A stretch of DNA of 54,052 nucleotides from Rhodoferax sp. OV413 (GTDB taxonomy: Bacteria; Pseudomonadota; Gammaproteobacteria; Burkholderiales; Burkholderiaceae_C): NCBI GenBank assembly GCA_945861785.1, contig CAMAWD010000007.1:77730-131781 (forward strand). The letters are read 5' to 3'. The position numbers and the translations under genes are program-made. Under the pieces are notes generated by a model, which saw only the letters and a list, made by a program, of their open reading frames with translations, had not been told where the DNA came from and made no database searches. This document shows positions 35,410 through 44,342 of the stretch, one piece after another. Positions within the stretch are counted from its first letter, which is position 1. The number at the start of each line of letters is the position of its first letter.

Positions 35410-35426
35410 GTACGCTATCGTATCAT
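35410..35426. promoter_or_regulatory. Candidate shared operator between two CoA ligase operons
   Basis: GTACGCTATCGTATCAT lies centrally in the divergent promoter and contains the perfect arms TACG and CGTA around CTAT. It is among the best copies of the six-site motif. Confidence 0.5.
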
Positions 35427-35464
35427 TTATGATGTTCCACGCTCACCAGATCAGGGGATACGCA

Positions 35465-37105
35465 ATGGCAAAAACACAGGCATACCTTTCCACACTATTG
35501 ACAGAGTCCTACTGGCCTGCGGAAACCTCGCGGCAGTTGCTCGACTGGACGTTGGGGCGCGCCTTGCGCGAGGCCGCCACGGTCGCACCAGATCGGCCGG
35601 CGCTGGTGGAGGGGCTTGCCGACGGGCTTGCCGCTCGCCGTTGGTCCTATGCCGAACTCGTCGCCGCATCCGAGCGGGTGGCCTTCGCCTTGCTCGAGCG
35701 GTTCCAGTCGGGTGAACGGGTTGCGGTGTGGGCGCCCAACGTGCCTGAATGGCAACTGCTGTTCTACGGCTGCGCGATGGCCGGCATCGTGATGGTGACG
35801 GTCAATCCGGCCTACAAGGCGCGTGAGTTGCACTATGTGCTGGAGCGCTCCTGCGCGGTTGGTCTGTTTGTGGCGGGTGGGTACCGCGGCTACGACATGC
35901 CGGGCGCGGCGCGCGAGGTGGCGCAGCGGCTGCCGGGTCTGCGCCATATCCTTGCCATCACCGAGGTCGAGGCGCTGGCGCTGAAGGCCGTGCCGCGTGA
36001 CTTGCCGCCGGTCGAGCCGCTGGACGTCTGCGTGATCATGTTCACCTCGGGGACCACAGGCGCGCAAAAAGGGGTGATGTTCCACCACAGGGGCATCGTG
36101 AACATGGCGAATTTCACCCAGGAACGCGGGGGTCTGGGCGAGGGTGGTGTGTTCGTCAATCCGATGCCGATGTTCCATATCGGCGCGCTCGGGCATGCGG
36201 CGGTAGGAGCGGTGATGCGCCGCGCCACGCACGTGCTGGCAGCCGAATGGGCGCCGGAGCTGTACATGTCGCTGGTGGAACGCGAAGGCGGCACCTATTC
36301 CTTGCTTGTCCCCACGATGATCGAGGCCCTGCTGGCGCATCCGGACCGGAGCAAATACCGGCTAGAGACACTCAAGAACCTGGTGTCCGGTGCTGCCGTG
36401 GTCGAAGCTGGCCTGATCCGGCGCACGGATGCGGAACTGGGCTGCTCGATCGCGAACATCTTCGGCCAGACCGAGATGCAGGGTGTCGTGACCGGTGTGT
36501 TTCCCGATGATTCACCGCAGGACCAGGCAGAGACCATCGGGCAGGCGATGCCGCATGTGGCAGTCAAGATTGCCGACCCGGTGACCGGCTCCATCCTGCC
36601 GCTCGGCCAGCCGGGTGAAATCTGCGTGCGAGGTTACCTGACCATGGTCGGGTATTTTGGCATGCCGGAGGAAACCGCCAAGACGCTCAAGCCCGACGGC
36701 TGGCTCCATTCCGGTGACCTGGGCACCATGGACGCGCGCGGTTTTCTGCGCATCACCGGGCGCATCAAGGACCTCATCATCCGGGGCGGCGAAAACATCT
36801 ACCCGCGCGAGATCGAGAACCTGCTGCGGGAATATCCGGGAGTTGCCGACGTGGCCGTGGTCGGTGTGCCAGATCCGTACTGGGGGGAGCAGGTGGCCGC
36901 GGTCATCCTGCCGGCTGCCGCGGCCAACCCGCCCGATCCCGCGCGGCTGCACGCGTTCTGCCGAGAGCAGCTTGCGGGCTACAAGACGCCGCGCCTGTGG
37001 TACTTCGTCGATGCCTTTCCCTGGACCGAGACCGGCAAGCTGCAGAAGTTCAAGCTGGTCGATTCCATTGGCACTGGGGCATACCAGCCTGCGGCCCGCT
37101 TTTAA
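35465..37105 (+). CDS. AMP-forming acyl-CoA ligase
   Basis: This 546-residue ANL ligase has MFTSGTTGAQKGVMFHHRG, a Gly/Gln-rich IFGQTEMQGVV in place of the usual YGxTE, WLHSGDLGTM, GRIKDLIIRGGENIYPREIE and TETGKLQKF with the catalytic Lys. It resembles medium-chain and feruloyl-type ligases. ATG 35465 is preferred over 35429 because GGGGA lies just upstream and the family starts here. It precedes the BCR-like genes by a 217-bp gap. A decayed relative is at 45,287. Confidence 0.87.
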   Translation: MAKTQAYLSTLLTESYWPAETSRQLLDWTLGRALREAATVAPDRPALVEGLADGLAARRWSYAELVAASERVAFALLERFQSGERVAVWAPNVPEWQLLFYGCAMAGIVMVTVNPAYKARELHYVLERSCAVGLFVAGGYRGYDMPGAAREVAQRLPGLRHILAITEVEALALKAVPRDLPPVEPLDVCVIMFTSGTTGAQKGVMFHHRGIVNMANFTQERGGLGEGGVFVNPMPMFHIGALGHAAVGAVMRRATHVLAAEWAPELYMSLVEREGGTYSLLVPTMIEALLAHPDRSKYRLETLKNLVSGAAVVEAGLIRRTDAELGCSIANIFGQTEMQGVVTGVFPDDSPQDQAETIGQAMPHVAVKIADPVTGSILPLGQPGEICVRGYLTMVGYFGMPEETAKTLKPDGWLHSGDLGTMDARGFLRITGRIKDLIIRGGENIYPREIENLLREYPGVADVAVVGVPDPYWGEQVAAVILPAAAANPPDPARLHAFCREQLAGYKTPRLWYFVDAFPWTETGKLQKFKLVDSIGTGAYQPAARF

Positions 37106-37322
37106 CCCAATGTGGGCTGTTCATTGAGTTTCACTTACTATTTCATTTTCACTGAGAATTGCTTTACGAAAAATGGAATTTGGCAAGCTATTGGTCGACA
37201 ATTTAAATTTAGGTGAGTTTGACTTATCAGTCAATATGCCTTAACCTGCGTGGAAGCGGAGCAGCGGTTTTGGCAGTTCTGCGAGTGGCTCGTTGTGTCT
37301 GGCGGTGCTTGGAGAGGGTTCC
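37106..37322 (+). promoter_or_regulatory. AT-rich promoter region before BCR-like genes
   Basis: This 217-bp gap is much more AT-rich than its surroundings. It contains TTGACT at 37,219 followed after about 16-17 bases by TTAACC or TAACCT, a possible sigma-70 promoter. A strong GGAGAGG ribosome-binding site precedes ATG 37323. Confidence 0.4.
37219..37234. promoter_or_regulatory. Perfect inverted repeat TTGACT-TATC-AGTCAA
   Basis: A 16-bp perfect dyad overlaps the proposed -35 element upstream of the BCR-like genes. Spacing is two bases longer than an FNR box (TTGAT-N4-ATCAA), so it is more likely the site of a MarR- or TetR-type regulator. Confidence 0.45.
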
Positions 37323-38501
37323 ATGGAAAACATACTGGCAAGGTTCGCGCAGGTGGCGGCCCGGCCGCTGGATTACGCGAAGCAGTGGAAGCAGGAAACC
37401 GGTGGGCGGGTGATCGGGATCTTCCCGATGCATTTCCCGGGGGAACTTGCCTATGCGGCCGGTGCCTTGCCAATGGTGGTGCAGGAAGATGACGAGCCTG
37501 TCACTATCGGGCAAAGCCAGGTATTCAGTTTCTATTGCGGCTATAACCGCAGCTTGATCGACCAGGCCTTGCGGGGCGAGTTCGATGTGCTGGACGCGAT
37601 CCTTTTCGGCGACCACTGCGTGCAGCTCCTGGGCACGGCCGACGTGATACGTGCCCACCTGCCCACTAAGCCGATCCTGTTCAACCAGTTGTGTTCCATC
37701 CTGGATGCTGACTGGGCGATGGAAGAAACGCGCGGCACCTTCCGGCAGCTCTGGACCGAGCTTGAGACACTCACCGGCACCAAGATCGAGGAGGCGAGTG
37801 TGCACACCTCGATTCGCCTTTTCAACTGCAACCGCAGCCTGATCCGCCGGCTGTACGACCTGCGACGCACGGGCGAGATCGAACTCTCGGCCCGCAACAT
37901 GCAGCACATCGTCAAGTCGTCGATGGTGATGGACAAGGCGCAACACACGGCCCTGCTGGAACAACTCCTGTCCGGCCTTGTCCATGCCGCGCCCAAGGCG
38001 CGCACGGTTCGCGTCTTCCTGTCCGGCCACATGTGCCACGCACCCAAGCCGGCCCTGCTCGATCTCTTCGAGGATTGCGGCTGCACGGTGGTGGACGACG
38101 ACCTCTACACCGGTTTCCGGTTCATCTTTGCCGACATCGACGAAACCGGCTCCCCTGTCGATGCGCTGGCGTCGTGGTACCTCACACGCAGCCAGAAGGT
38201 GCCATGCCCCACCCGCGCCGTGAAGGGGCTCGACTGGGAGCAGTACCTGCTCGATGCCGTTGCGCAGTCGCGTGCCCAGGGCCTGATCATCCTGATGGCC
38301 AAGTTCTGCGAACCGCACATGTTCTTCTATCCGGAGATCAAGGAAGCCTTCGAGAAACACGGTATCCCGCATCTGCTGGTCGAGACCGAACACGAGGGTG
38401 TGGCGCTCGAGTCGCTCAAGACCCGCGTCGATGCATTCGTTGAAGTTGTCGGACGTCGCGCAGCAGCGGCGCCAGTGGCGCGTATTGGCGCGACCGTTTA
38501 A
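37323..38501 (+). CDS. Benzoyl-CoA reductase/2-hydroxyacyl-CoA dehydratase-type subunit, BcrC/HgdB-like (copy 1)
   Basis: The 392-residue protein belongs to the HgdB/FldC/BcrC family whose heterodimers hold a double-cubane or [4Fe-4S] site for low-potential radical reduction or dehydration of CoA esters. Visible family features: VIGIFPMHFPGELAYAAGALP, the Cys-bearing FYCGYNRS, FGDHCVQLLG, SGHMCHAP, VDDDLYTGFRF and MAKFCEPHMFFYPEIKE. Conserved Cys residues are suitable as cluster ligands. It is followed after 13 bp by its BcrB-like partner. Distinguishing reductase from dehydratase function is not possible from sequence alone. Confidence 0.85.
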   Translation: MENILARFAQVAARPLDYAKQWKQETGGRVIGIFPMHFPGELAYAAGALPMVVQEDDEPVTIGQSQVFSFYCGYNRSLIDQALRGEFDVLDAILFGDHCVQLLGTADVIRAHLPTKPILFNQLCSILDADWAMEETRGTFRQLWTELETLTGTKIEEASVHTSIRLFNCNRSLIRRLYDLRRTGEIELSARNMQHIVKSSMVMDKAQHTALLEQLLSGLVHAAPKARTVRVFLSGHMCHAPKPALLDLFEDCGCTVVDDDLYTGFRFIFADIDETGSPVDALASWYLTRSQKVPCPTRAVKGLDWEQYLLDAVAQSRAQGLIILMAKFCEPHMFFYPEIKEAFEKHGIPHLLVETEHEGVALESLKTRVDAFVEVVGRRAAAAPVARIGATV

Positions 38502-38514
38502 CCAGGAGAACCAC

Positions 38515-39891
38515 ATGATGGAATCGACTCTGCAGACGCTTGCAGACAGGCGGCCGGCCAGCCCGGTGTTCGGCAATGGCGAACGCGCCAACCGTCTCAA
38601 GAGCACGCGTTTTGGCAGCAAGCTGGTCAACGAGTACTGGGAAAACCTGTTCCGTGCCAAGGAGCAAGGCAAGAAGGTGGTCTGGTACAACGGCACCTAC
38701 ATTCCGCCGTTCTTCCATTCGCACGACGTGGCCTGGGTGCATGGTGAAGCCTGGTCGGCCAATCTGGCGGCGCGCCATGACGAGATTCCCGCGCAGCAGG
38801 CTGGCGAGGCGCGTGGTTACGACCGCGAACTCTGCTCCTACGCGCGCACCCACATCGGGCAGGCCTTGCTCGACCGCGAAAAACTCGACAACGGCACACT
38901 GGGTATCGACCCGGCCGGCCCGCGGGCCGAACTGATGCGCAAGCTGCCGCTGCCCGACATGATCATCAACGCCTACCCGTATTGCAGCACCGGCCAGCAG
39001 TGGGACGACATCACCTACCGCATGTTCGGCAAGAAGATCCCGATGTTCACGATCCAGATTCCGCTGCTCTGGGGCGGGCGGCCCGACGCGGGCTATATCC
39101 GCGGTTCGGAGTGGCGCCAGCGCTCGAAGTACGTGGCCGACCAGTTGGTGGGGATGACCAAGTTCATGGAAGAACACACCGGGCGCAAGTTCGACTTCGA
39201 CCGGCTCAGTGAAACCATGGGATTTGTCAAGAAGGCGGCCGAGTTGCGGCTCGAAGCCATGGACCTGTGCACAGCGACCCCGTCGCCTGCGAGTTTCTTC
39301 GACTGGATCGTCAGCATTGCGCCGGTGAATTTCCTACCCGGAGATCAGAACCTGGTGACCTATTTCGAGGGTGTCAAGGCCGAAATCCAGCAGCGCATCG
39401 CGAATGGTGAGGGTGCTGTCAAGGACGAAAAATACCGGCTCTTCTTCGACGGCATGATGAACTGGAACAAGGTCGGCTGGCTGGCTGACAAGTTCGCGGC
39501 TGTCAATGCCTGCGTGGTGGCGGGGCGTTACACCCATATGTCGTTCTGGCAGGAGCCGGATCTGATCGACCTGAAGAGCCCGGTGCTGGGCATGGCACAG
39601 AACTACCTGGTGTGCCCGAACAACCATGGGGCTCCGATCATGATCGGCGAGATCGAGAAGATCTGCGACAAGTTCAATATCGACGGCATGGTGATGCATG
39701 CGTCGCGCACCTGCCGGGGCATGTCCAACTCGCAGTTCCTGATTGCCGATTCGGCCAAGAAACACGGGCGTCAGGCGATGTTCTTCGAAGGCGATGTGGC
39801 CGACGAGTCGTTCTACAAGGACGAGTTGCTCAACACCCGGCTCGAGGCCATGATCGAAACCATGGACGCACGCCGCCGCCTCGTTGCCTGA
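38515..39891 (+). CDS. Benzoyl-CoA reductase/2-hydroxyacyl-CoA dehydratase-type subunit, BcrB/HgdA-like (copy 1)
   Basis: This 458-residue partner of the preceding protein resembles BcrB/BadE. Features are WYNGTYIPPFFHSHDVAWVH, ELCSYARTHIGQ with a cluster-type Cys, NAYPYCSTGQQWDDITYRMF, SIAPVNFLPGDQNLV, CPNNHG, MHASRTCRGMSNSQFLIAD and FFEGDVADESFYKDE. All are typical of catalytic, non-ATPase BCR subunits. The ATG pair at 38515 follows an AGGAG site. No BcrA/BcrD-type ATPase gene follows; a second C/B pair comes next. Confidence 0.85.
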   Translation: MMESTLQTLADRRPASPVFGNGERANRLKSTRFGSKLVNEYWENLFRAKEQGKKVVWYNGTYIPPFFHSHDVAWVHGEAWSANLAARHDEIPAQQAGEARGYDRELCSYARTHIGQALLDREKLDNGTLGIDPAGPRAELMRKLPLPDMIINAYPYCSTGQQWDDITYRMFGKKIPMFTIQIPLLWGGRPDAGYIRGSEWRQRSKYVADQLVGMTKFMEEHTGRKFDFDRLSETMGFVKKAAELRLEAMDLCTATPSPASFFDWIVSIAPVNFLPGDQNLVTYFEGVKAEIQQRIANGEGAVKDEKYRLFFDGMMNWNKVGWLADKFAAVNACVVAGRYTHMSFWQEPDLIDLKSPVLGMAQNYLVCPNNHGAPIMIGEIEKICDKFNIDGMVMHASRTCRGMSNSQFLIADSAKKHGRQAMFFEGDVADESFYKDELLNTRLEAMIETMDARRRLVA

Positions 39892-39966
39892 CCGGCAGCC
39901 GGCTGCATCCAGACGAACACCTGATTCCCGAGGGTCGCGCACGACCTTTCCCCGGAGATTTTTGAT

Positions 39967-41136
39967 ATGCCTGAAGCACAAGACGCCATTACCTCGCTGA
40001 CACGCATTGCGGAGGATCCGCACGCATACGCCACTAGCTGGAAGGAAAAGCACCAGCGTAAGGTCATCGGCACATTTCCGATGAACTTCCCGTCCGAGCT
40101 GGTGCACGCTGCCGGCGCCTTGCCGGTGGTGGTGCAGGACGATCGCGCGCCCATCACGCTGGGCCGGACCCTGATGTACGAGTTCTACTGCGGATACGCC
40201 AGGAGCCTCACCGACCAGGCGGCAACCCGCAAGCTCGGCGTTTTCGATGCGTTCTTTCTGGTGGACCATTGTGTCGCCTTGTTGGGCGCGGTCGATGCCA
40301 TGCGCTTCGAACTGCCGGAGCAGCCGGTGTTCCTCGCCCAATACACAGCGTCGATGGACGAGGAGTGGACACCTCCGGAGGTTCGCAAGAAAGTGGAATC
40401 TCTGCAAACGCAACTGGAGGAACTGTGTGGTGCGACCATCTCGCAAGAGGCGCTGGCCCACAGCATTCGCCTGTTCAACCGCAACCGCCAACTGCTGCGC
40501 GAAGTCTATGACCTGCGGCGGTCCGGCCGTACCCGCATCACATCGGCGCAGATGCAGATGCTGGTCAAGTCCAGCATGGTGATGGACATCGAAGAGCACA
40601 CCGCGATTCTTTCCGGCCTGCTGCGATCGTTGCAGGAGGAGCGCGCGACCAGCCCGAATCTCGTTCGCCTCCATCTGTCGGGTCATTTTTGCCACGGACC
40701 GCGGCCCGAATTGCTGGACATCATCGAGTCCTGCGGTGCGGTGGTGGTCGACGACGATCTCTACACCGGTTTCCGGTACATCTCCACCGACGTTCCCGAG
40801 ACTGGCGACCCGGTCGATGCACTCACCCGCTGGTACTTCGACCGCAACACCAACGTGCCATGTGCGACGCGGGCCCAGAAGAACGTGGACTGGGAGAGTT
40901 ACCTGCTGCAGTCGCTCAAGCACAGCGGCGCGGCAGGGGTGGTCATCCTTATGGCCAAGTTCTGCGAGCCGCACATGTTGTACTACCCTGAATTGCGCAA
41001 GGCGCTGCTTCGCAGCCAGGTGCCACACCTGCTGATCGAGACCGAGCACGAGGGCCTGCCGGCTGAGTCGATCCGGGTCCGGATGGAGGCATTCCTCGAG
41101 CAAATCCGACGCCCGGCCGCGACGGCCGCGGCATAA
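39967..41136 (+). CDS. Benzoyl-CoA reductase/2-hydroxyacyl-CoA dehydratase-type subunit, BcrC/HgdB-like (copy 2)
   Basis: The 389-residue paralogue of the 37,323 product shares long blocks: VIGTFPMNFPSELVHAAGALP, EFYCGYARSLTDQAA, VDHCVALLGAVDAM, LSGHFCHGPRPELLD, VDDDLYTGFRYIS and MAKFCEPHMLYYPEL. By eye roughly half of the residues agree. The putative cluster Cys residues are conserved, so both copies should be competent. GGAG precedes the ATG. The 75-bp gap to the previous gene shows no obvious promoter. Confidence 0.85.
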   Translation: MPEAQDAITSLTRIAEDPHAYATSWKEKHQRKVIGTFPMNFPSELVHAAGALPVVVQDDRAPITLGRTLMYEFYCGYARSLTDQAATRKLGVFDAFFLVDHCVALLGAVDAMRFELPEQPVFLAQYTASMDEEWTPPEVRKKVESLQTQLEELCGATISQEALAHSIRLFNRNRQLLREVYDLRRSGRTRITSAQMQMLVKSSMVMDIEEHTAILSGLLRSLQEERATSPNLVRLHLSGHFCHGPRPELLDIIESCGAVVVDDDLYTGFRYISTDVPETGDPVDALTRWYFDRNTNVPCATRAQKNVDWESYLLQSLKHSGAAGVVILMAKFCEPHMLYYPELRKALLRSQVPHLLIETEHEGLPAESIRVRMEAFLEQIRRPAATAAA

Positions 41137-41168
41137 CTTCCACCCGCCGACACCAGGAGCACCAGCCC

Positions 41169-42530
41169 ATGTCACTCACAGTTGAACAAACTATCCCGAA
41201 GCCTGCGACAACCGCAGGGACCGCCGCACTGTCGAACCGCCTCTCCAGCACCAAGGATGGTGGCAAGATGGTCAAAGACTACTGGGACCGCATCTTCTCG
41301 GCGCGCGAGCGTGGAGCGCAGGTCGTCTGGTACAACGGTGCCGCGTTGAACCCGCTGTTCCAGGCCGCCGGCATCGAGTGGTGCCATGGCGAGGCGTTCG
41401 GCGCTCGGCTGGCTGCGATGCACCTGGAGGGGCCTGCACAGTTGGCCGGGGAGGAGTACGGCTACATCAACGAGTTGTGTTCCTATGCCCGCACGACGCT
41501 GGGCTGCGCAGTGTTGACGCAGCGGGGGGTCGAGTATGAAGAGGAGGGGGGTGTGGTCGACCGCGACACGCTGGCGGGCCGCCTTCCGCCGCCGGACTTC
41601 TTCGTCAACGCCTATGCGGGCTGCAGCACGGGCCAGCAATGGGACGAGATCTCCTACCGCCTGTTCAAGAAACAGTTGCCCTTCTTCAAGGTCTCGTATC
41701 CCCTGCTGTGGGGCAACAAGCCCGATGCGGGTTACCTGCGCGGCCAGGAATGGGAGAGTGCGTCACGTTATGTGGCAAGCCAGTTGCACAAGTTGATCGA
41801 GTTCCTGGAGGTGCAGACCGGTCGCAAGTTCAACTGGGAGCTGTTGCGCGAGTCGATGCATTACATCAAGCGCGCCGCCGAGTTGCGGCTGGAAGGGATG
41901 GCGCTGTGCAGGGCGCGGAACTCGCCGGCCACCTACTGGGACTGGATCGCGTGTATTGCCCCGATCAACTTCCTGCCCGGCAACCAGGCGTTGGTGGACT
42001 ATTTCGCGGGAGTCAAGAAAGAGATCGAGCAGCGTCTGAAGGACGGCGTCACCGCGCTGCCCAACGAGCGCTACCGGCTAGCCTTCGATGGCATCATGAA
42101 CTGGAACAAGGTGGGCTGGCTGGCGAACAAGTTCGCGCAGCATGACGCCGCGGTGATGGTCGGGCGGTATACCCACAACTCGTTCTGGCACGAGCCCCAG
42201 CTGATCGACGTGGACGATCCGATCCTGGGCATGGCACAGCACTATCTGCTCTGCCCGTCGAACCACAGCGCCAAAACCATGGGTGAATTGTTGCTCCGGG
42301 ATTGCGAGAGCCATGGGATCGACGGGATCGTCTTCCATGCCACCCGGACCTGCCGCTCGTTCACCAACGGCCAGATGGTCATGTCGCAGATGGCGCAACG
42401 CGCGGGTATCCAGACCATGTTCTTCGAGGGCGATGTCGCAGACGCAGCCTTCTACAAGGACGCCATGCTCGAGAGCCGCCTGGAGGCCATGCTCGAGACC
42501 ATCGACGTTCGGCGCGATCAGCGGCGATGA
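41169..42530 (+). CDS. Benzoyl-CoA reductase/2-hydroxyacyl-CoA dehydratase-type subunit, BcrB/HgdA-like (copy 2)
   Basis: The 453-residue paralogue of the 38,515 product keeps VVWYNGAALNPLFQAAGIEWCHGE, ELCSYARTTLGCAV, NAYAGCSTGQQWDEISYRLF, CIAPINFLPGNQALVDYFAG, FHATRTCRSFTNGQMVMSQ and FFEGDVADAAFYKDAM. Differences concentrate in the N-terminal third near the substrate-binding part, which suggests a different substrate or a specialised second heterodimer. It ends the C-B-C-B block; the next genes have their own motif-bearing promoter. Confidence 0.85.
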   Translation: MSLTVEQTIPKPATTAGTAALSNRLSSTKDGGKMVKDYWDRIFSARERGAQVVWYNGAALNPLFQAAGIEWCHGEAFGARLAAMHLEGPAQLAGEEYGYINELCSYARTTLGCAVLTQRGVEYEEEGGVVDRDTLAGRLPPPDFFVNAYAGCSTGQQWDEISYRLFKKQLPFFKVSYPLLWGNKPDAGYLRGQEWESASRYVASQLHKLIEFLEVQTGRKFNWELLRESMHYIKRAAELRLEGMALCRARNSPATYWDWIACIAPINFLPGNQALVDYFAGVKKEIEQRLKDGVTALPNERYRLAFDGIMNWNKVGWLANKFAQHDAAVMVGRYTHNSFWHEPQLIDVDDPILGMAQHYLLCPSNHSAKTMGELLLRDCESHGIDGIVFHATRTCRSFTNGQMVMSQMAQRAGIQTMFFEGDVADAAFYKDAMLESRLEAMLETIDVRRDQRR

Positions 42531-42634
42531 GCGGCCTGATGCGGTTGGCCGTGCGGGATGCGCGCCCGACCGGTTTGGTGCGCTCCCGGAGTGCTGCCAC
42601 GGCATCTGGCGGCAAACCTAATCGCTTGTGTATC

Positions 42635-42651
42635 GTACACTAATGTATTAA
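42635..42651. promoter_or_regulatory. Candidate shared operator before SDR genes
   Basis: GTACACTAATGTATTAA has perfect arms TACA and TGTA around CTAA and lies 34 bp before the SDR start. It is the clearest copy of the shared motif. Confidence 0.5.
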
Positions 42652-42684
42652 AGTCCAGCCCTCCATCCAACAAGGAAGAAGAAC

Positions 42685-43482
42685 ATGAACCAAGCGGTGT
42701 CACGCCAGGTGTTGCGACTCGAAGAAGCGAGCGTGCTGATCACTGGCGGAACCTCGGGCGTTGGCCTGGCAACAGCGATCGAATTTGCACGTGCAGGTGT
42801 GCCGCGCATTGGTATCAATGGCCGCGACGCGGCACGCGGTGAGCGCGCACGGGCCGCGGTGCTGGCCCAGGTCCCTGCGGCACGGGTCGAGTTCTTCGCG
42901 GGCGACTGCAACGATGCGGGCCAGGCGCGCGGCGTCTGCGAGGGGGCGCGGGCAGCGTTCGGAAGTGTCGACGTGCTGGTGAACTCCACCGTCGGCCCGT
43001 ACGGCCCCAAGCTGTTTCACAACATCGACTTTGAAGAGCTTCAGACGATCGTTCTCAAGCAGTTGATGGCACCCATATTGACAAGCCGGCTCGTGTGGCC
43101 GTGGATGCGCGAGCGCAAGATGGGCGTGATCGTCAATATCGCGTCTGACGCCGGCAAGGTCGCCACACCTGGAGAGTCGGTGCTCGGCGCCGCAATGGCC
43201 GGGATCATCATGTTCTCCCGTGGGCTTGCCATCGAAGGCAAGCGCGACGGCATCCGTGTCAACTGCCTGACGCCCTCGATCATCGAGGGCACGATCACCT
43301 ATGGCAACGTCATGGCAGACGAGTTCTCCGGCAAGCTCTTCGGCAAGGCGGTCAAGATGGCCCAGCTCGGTCTGGTGCAGCCCGAGGACCTGGCGGCGAT
43401 GATCGTGTTTCTGGCCGGGCCGCACGGAGCCAGGGTCACCGGCCAGGCGATCAGCGTGAACGGTGGCATTTCCGCCGCCTGA
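42685..43482 (+). CDS. SDR-fold protein lacking catalytic Tyr and Lys
   Basis: The 265-residue protein has a normal SDR cofactor motif (TGGTSGVGLATAIEFAR) and the conserved Ser in NIASDAG (Ser154). The active-site segment, YxxxK in true SDRs, reads ESVLGAAMAG: Tyr is Leu167 and Lys is Met171. NNAG is also changed (VNSTVG). The closest relatives in this window are BadH-like enzymes. It should bind a nucleotide but probably cannot perform the usual hydride chemistry; a structural or regulatory role is possible. GGAAGAAG precedes the ATG. Confidence 0.85.
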   Translation: MNQAVSRQVLRLEEASVLITGGTSGVGLATAIEFARAGVPRIGINGRDAARGERARAAVLAQVPAARVEFFAGDCNDAGQARGVCEGARAAFGSVDVLVNSTVGPYGPKLFHNIDFEELQTIVLKQLMAPILTSRLVWPWMRERKMGVIVNIASDAGKVATPGESVLGAAMAGIIMFSRGLAIEGKRDGIRVNCLTPSIIEGTITYGNVMADEFSGKLFGKAVKMAQLGLVQPEDLAAMIVFLAGPHGARVTGQAISVNGGISAA

Positions 43483-43520
43483 GGGCGATTCGTTGTGGTC
43501 CAGCAAACGGGGGAATTCAC

Positions 43521-44309
43521 GTGAGGCGACTTGAAGGACGGCGGGCTTTGATCACGGGCGCGGGCAGTGGCATCGGGCGCGCGAGTGCATTGCGTTTTGC
43601 GAGCGAGGGTGCGCATGTGCTGGCGGTTGGGCGCACGCGCGAGAACCTCGAGGAGACGGTTCAGTTGGTGCGCGACGCCGGTGGCCGCGCGGCTTTCTTT
43701 GTCGCCGACGCGAGCAAGGAGGACGAGGTCGCGGCGGCGGTGGCGTACTGCGTGCAGGAACTCGGCGGCCTGGAGATCCTGTTTGCGAATGCTGGCAACA
43801 CCGATCGCGTGGTGCCCTTGCTGGAGCAAACGGTCGAGGCCTGGGAGGGGCAGTTCCGCGACAACGTGTTGACCTCCTTTCTCGCCGTCAAATACGCTGG
43901 CCGCCACATGGTGCCGCTGGGCGTGGGCTCGATCATCCTGAACTCGTCCACCGGTTCCTTGCGTGCCAATGGTGGCACCGTGGCCTATGGCGCGATGAAG
44001 GCCGCCGTCAACAGCCTCACCATGGGGGCCGCCAACGCGTTTGCCGGTACCAATGTGCGCGTCAACGCTGTCTTGCCAGGGTTGGTCGAGACCAAACTGA
44101 CCAAGGCCACCTTCGACTACGCCCGTGCCAAGGGCTCGGAGTCGAAAATGGGCGCGCTCACACCGCTGCGGCGTACTGGGCGTGCCGAGGAAATCGCCGC
44201 GGTGGCGGCCTTTCTGGCCAGCGATGACAGTGCCTACATCGATGGGCAACTGATCGCGGCCGATGGCGGCATCAGCAGCACCCATCCCTTCGGCCGATTT
44301 GTTCTTTGA
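43521..44309 (+). CDS. SDR oxidoreductase
   Basis: This 262-residue classical SDR has RALITGAGSGIGRASALRF, FANAGNTDR replacing NNAG, ILNSSTGS with the catalytic Ser, VAYGAMKAA with Tyr and Lys four residues apart, and YIDGQLIAADGG. It is therefore expected to be active, probably on a hydroxyacyl-CoA or ring alcohol. The start is GTG at 43521, preceded by GGGGGAA. It lies 38 bp after the residue-deficient SDR. Confidence 0.85.
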   Translation: MRRLEGRRALITGAGSGIGRASALRFASEGAHVLAVGRTRENLEETVQLVRDAGGRAAFFVADASKEDEVAAAVAYCVQELGGLEILFANAGNTDRVVPLLEQTVEAWEGQFRDNVLTSFLAVKYAGRHMVPLGVGSIILNSSTGSLRANGGTVAYGAMKAAVNSLTMGAANAFAGTNVRVNAVLPGLVETKLTKATFDYARAKGSESKMGALTPLRRTGRAEEIAAVAAFLASDDSAYIDGQLIAADGGISSTHPFGRFVL

Positions 44310-44342
44310 TTCGCGCCACCTCATCTCGTCAAGGACCCCCAC

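Noticed and set aside
37219-37234. FNR/CRP box
   Set aside because: The TTGA and TCAA halves are eight bases apart, not six as in an FNR site, and the CRP inner bases are absent.
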